DNA from: CAVXYC01 sp046154735
Lineage (GTDB): Bacteria; Chloroflexota; UBA6077; JACCZL01
DNA length: 7,334 nucleotides
Assembly: GCA_046154735.1 (NCBI GenBank)
Contig: JBJXFJ010000540.1
Location: 1-7,334, forward strand
Direction of reading: 5' to 3'
Below the pieces are notes generated by a model that saw only the letters and a list, made by a program, of their open reading frames with translations, was not told where the DNA came from and did not search any database. Shown here in pieces: positions 6,139 to 7,334 of the stretch (within the stretch, counting starts at the first letter, position 1; each line of letters starts with the position of its first letter). The position numbers were made by a program, and so were the translations under genes.

Positions 6139-6576
6139 TCAAGTGAGAGTCTTCAGGGTTGCCCGATGACGGACCTCCCCAACTCCGCTCAGCGTGGCTG
6201 ACACCGGGCAATACCGCGTGGCGGAAAGCTCCACGGCCCGCTCCACCTTGACTCGGTTGAGTGCGCGCCCGGTCACAATGTGCTCCACGTCAACATCCGT
6301 GTAAATTCGGGGGTGCTCAGACGCCGGAAGCCCGCTGACCCGGACCTCATAGCCCGTGACGTCCTGGCGCATTTTCCTGAGGAGGGAGATAACGTCCATT
6401 CCAGTGCAGCCGGCGAGCGAAACGAGCAGCAGCTCCATTGGACTGGGGCCGTGGCCCTGACCCCCATGCTCGGCACTGGCGTCCAGGGTGAGCCTGTGGC
6501 CGGATGCCGTTTCCGCGGTGAACGCCATGCCATTGGCCTCAAGCAGGGTGGCTGAAACTGATCTGTGCTCGACCAT
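6139..6576 (-). CDS. OsmC family protein, YhfA-like
   Basis: This 145-residue cytoplasmic protein has the normal length and layout of the OsmC/Ohr superfamily. The signature is GHGPSPMELLLVSLAGCTGMD (41-61) on the central helix, with the first cysteine at C57 and conserved E48. The second cysteine, C123, lies in SATRYCPVSATL (118-129), the usual resolving position. OsmC/Ohr proteins are thiol peroxidases that reduce organic hydroperoxides; the 'RYCPVSATL' ending and compact length are closer to the YhfA subgroup, whose substrate is less certain. The ATG at 6576-6574 is preceded by GGAG with a 7-base spacing. It starts 65 bases after the CMD gene on the same strand with no terminator between, so the two are probably co-transcribed. 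Confidence 0.92.
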   Translation of the reverse strand: MVEHRSVSATLLEANGMAFTAETASGHRLTLDASAEHGGQGHGPSPMELLLVSLAGCTGMDVISLLRKMRQDVTGYEVRVSGLPASEHPRIYTDVDVEHIVTGRALNRVKVERAVELSATRYCPVSATLSGVGEVRHRATLKTLT

Positions 6577-6641
6577 GAGGCGGCTCCGCTCCTGATGAGA
6601 ATGGAGGCGAGCGACGCGAGTGCCGCCCCCCTCCTGGACGA

Positions 6642-7190
6642 TTAGACTGGCAGCTTATCCGCGCCCTCCGCCGGCTGCAGGTCAAAGGCGTTATTGATGG
6701 CGGAGATGTACTGGTACTGGCCGATGGTGGCGGTCAGTTCCACGAGCCAGCGTTCGCCATGGCGACCGAGCAGCGCATCAAACACGTCCTGCTCAACGCG
6801 ATTCTTTTGCAGGAGTTGGCGCACGTAGGTGATGATGTCACGCTCGTCGGGCTCGAGCGCGCTCACGTCGCCACTATTGCGCATGGCTTCAATGGCTTCT
6901 TCACGCATACCGTGCTCTCGGCCGACTTTGACGTGGGCTGCCCACTCATACGCCGCGTCCTTTTCGCGCGCAACAGCGAGCACTGCGAGCTCGCGCTCAA
7001 CCATGGTCAGCGTGGACTTCAATCGAACATGCGCGCCGGCCTCCATCACCTTCTGAGCCAGACCCGGGCTATGCATCAGAATACTGAACGGTCCACGCAC
7101 GCCATGGAGCACGTTCACAATGGTGTCGAACTCAGCATGCTGGTCGGCGGCTATATCGGCCTTGTCACCGATCATCTTGATACGAGGCAT
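6642..7190 (-). CDS. Carboxymuconolactone decarboxylase (CMD/AhpD-like fold) family protein, cysteine-free
   Basis: This is a 182-residue, mostly helical protein. The CMD-family core is at ERELAVLAVAREKDAAYEW (65-83) with E82, W83 and H86 in YEWAAHVKVGREHG (81-94), followed by the helix REEAIEAM (96-103), then GRHGERWLVELTATIGQYQ (142-160) and a conserved Asn in ISAINNAF (162-169). The E..W/H pattern matches single-domain CMD proteins that lack the AhpD CxxC, and the protein has no cysteine at all, so disulfide chemistry of the AhpD type is excluded. The reaction is unknown; relatives include lactone decarboxylases and many uncharacterised proteins. The ATG at 7190-7188 is chosen because GGGAGAG lies 6 bases before it. 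An in-frame ATG 17 codons upstream (7241) lacks such a site and adds a stretch unlike the family. It is the likely first gene of a CMD-OsmC unit. Confidence 0.88.
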   Translation of the reverse strand: MPRIKMIGDKADIAADQHAEFDTIVNVLHGVRGPFSILMHSPGLAQKVMEAGAHVRLKSTLTMVERELAVLAVAREKDAAYEWAAHVKVGREHGMREEAIEAMRNSGDVSALEPDERDIITYVRQLLQKNRVEQDVFDALLGRHGERWLVELTATIGQYQYISAINNAFDLQPAEGADKLPV

Positions 7191-7196
7191 GAGTAT

Positions 7197-7203
7197 CTCT
7201 CCC
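7197..7203 (-). promoter_or_regulatory. Shine-Dalgarno site fixing the CMD start
   Basis: GGGAGAG on the - strand ends 6 bases before the ATG at 7190-7188. This supports the shorter protein over the in-frame ATG at 7241-7239, which has no purine-rich site at a suitable distance. Confidence 0.75.
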
Positions 7204-7274
7204 GGGATAGTCTGCCCGCATTGTTGCACGTTGGCGTACATGGTGGCAGGTAACTGTTTACGCTTCGATGGATG

Positions 7275-7334
7275 TTCACCGCGGAGACTCGGAGACGCAG
7301 AGTTACTTCTTTGTTCTCACTGCGTCTCCGAGTC
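7275..7334. repeat. Palindromic intergenic repeat cut by the window edge
   Basis: GACTCGGAGACGCAG (7286-7300) and CTGCGTCTCCGAGTC (7320-7334) are exact 15-bp reverse complements around a 19-base AT-richer centre. The right arm runs into the window end, so the real arms may be longer. The left arm is preceded by TTCACCG and contains CGGAGAC twice at an 8-base period (7282-7288 and 7290-7296). From memory, this resembles the 'ttcaccgcggagacgc(g/a)gagacgcagag' class of short repeats that recur between genes in many environmental bacterial genomes. It lies upstream of the CMD gene, in its possible promoter region. Confidence 0.8.

Noticed and set aside
5780..6169. A + strand frame spanning the PBP1A start and upstream gap
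   Set aside because: It overlaps the antisense of the PBP1A tail and the OsmC end, with low-complexity composition and no start signal.
6759..7253. A 164-residue + strand frame opposite the CMD gene
   Set aside because: The - strand protein has the family core residues and a good ribosome binding site; the + frame shows none.

Overview
This window looks like a piece of a moderately GC-rich bacterial chromosome. The best guess, made from protein style and not from any marker gene, is a Chloroflexota-like (green non-sulfur) lineage. The reasons are a DUF3048 lipoprotein next to a class A penicillin-binding protein, an amicyanin-like secreted cupredoxin, a secreted-glycosidase-type fragment, GTG starts, and short palindromic repeats between genes. 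No rRNA, tRNA, CRISPR array, transposase, integrase or phage gene is visible.

Layout. On the + strand, positions 1-270 hold the 3' end of a glycoside-hydrolase-like gene. It is followed by a free-standing secreted blue-copper protein (387-893), which has a strong ribosome binding site and an intrinsic terminator (917-950). Everything after that is on the - strand. Read in its own direction from the right edge, it runs: a carboxymuconolactone-decarboxylase-family protein (7190-6642), an OsmC/YhfA-type thiol protein (6576-6139), a 151-bp gap, a bifunctional PBP1A-type peptidoglycan synthase (5987-3705), a predicted lipoprotein overlapping it by one base (3705-2299), a gap with a 31-bp perfect inverted repeat built from two REP-like hairpins, and a DUF3048 (YerB-like) lipoprotein (2054-996) that converges on the cupredoxin gene. 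The right edge cuts through another palindromic repeat (7286-7334).

How the genes may work together. The CMD and OsmC genes form a likely two-gene redox/stress unit. The CMD protein has no cysteine, so it cannot be an AhpD-type CxxC reductant. The central - strand block is a cell-envelope unit: a glycan-polymerising and cross-linking synthase is translationally coupled (TAATG) to a lipoprotein of unrecognised family. That lipoprotein has two segments resembling degenerate LysM (peptidoglycan-binding) repeats, and a second envelope lipoprotein follows. The coupling suggests, but does not prove, that the coupled lipoprotein is a cofactor or regulator of the synthase.

Nothing here is a clear-cut new defence or mobile system. 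The best leads are the PBP1A-lipoprotein pair, the paired palindromic element at 2167-2266, and the edge repeat. No stretch over 300 bases lacks a gene. The longest gaps are 2055-2298, 5988-6138 and 271-386, each described below.
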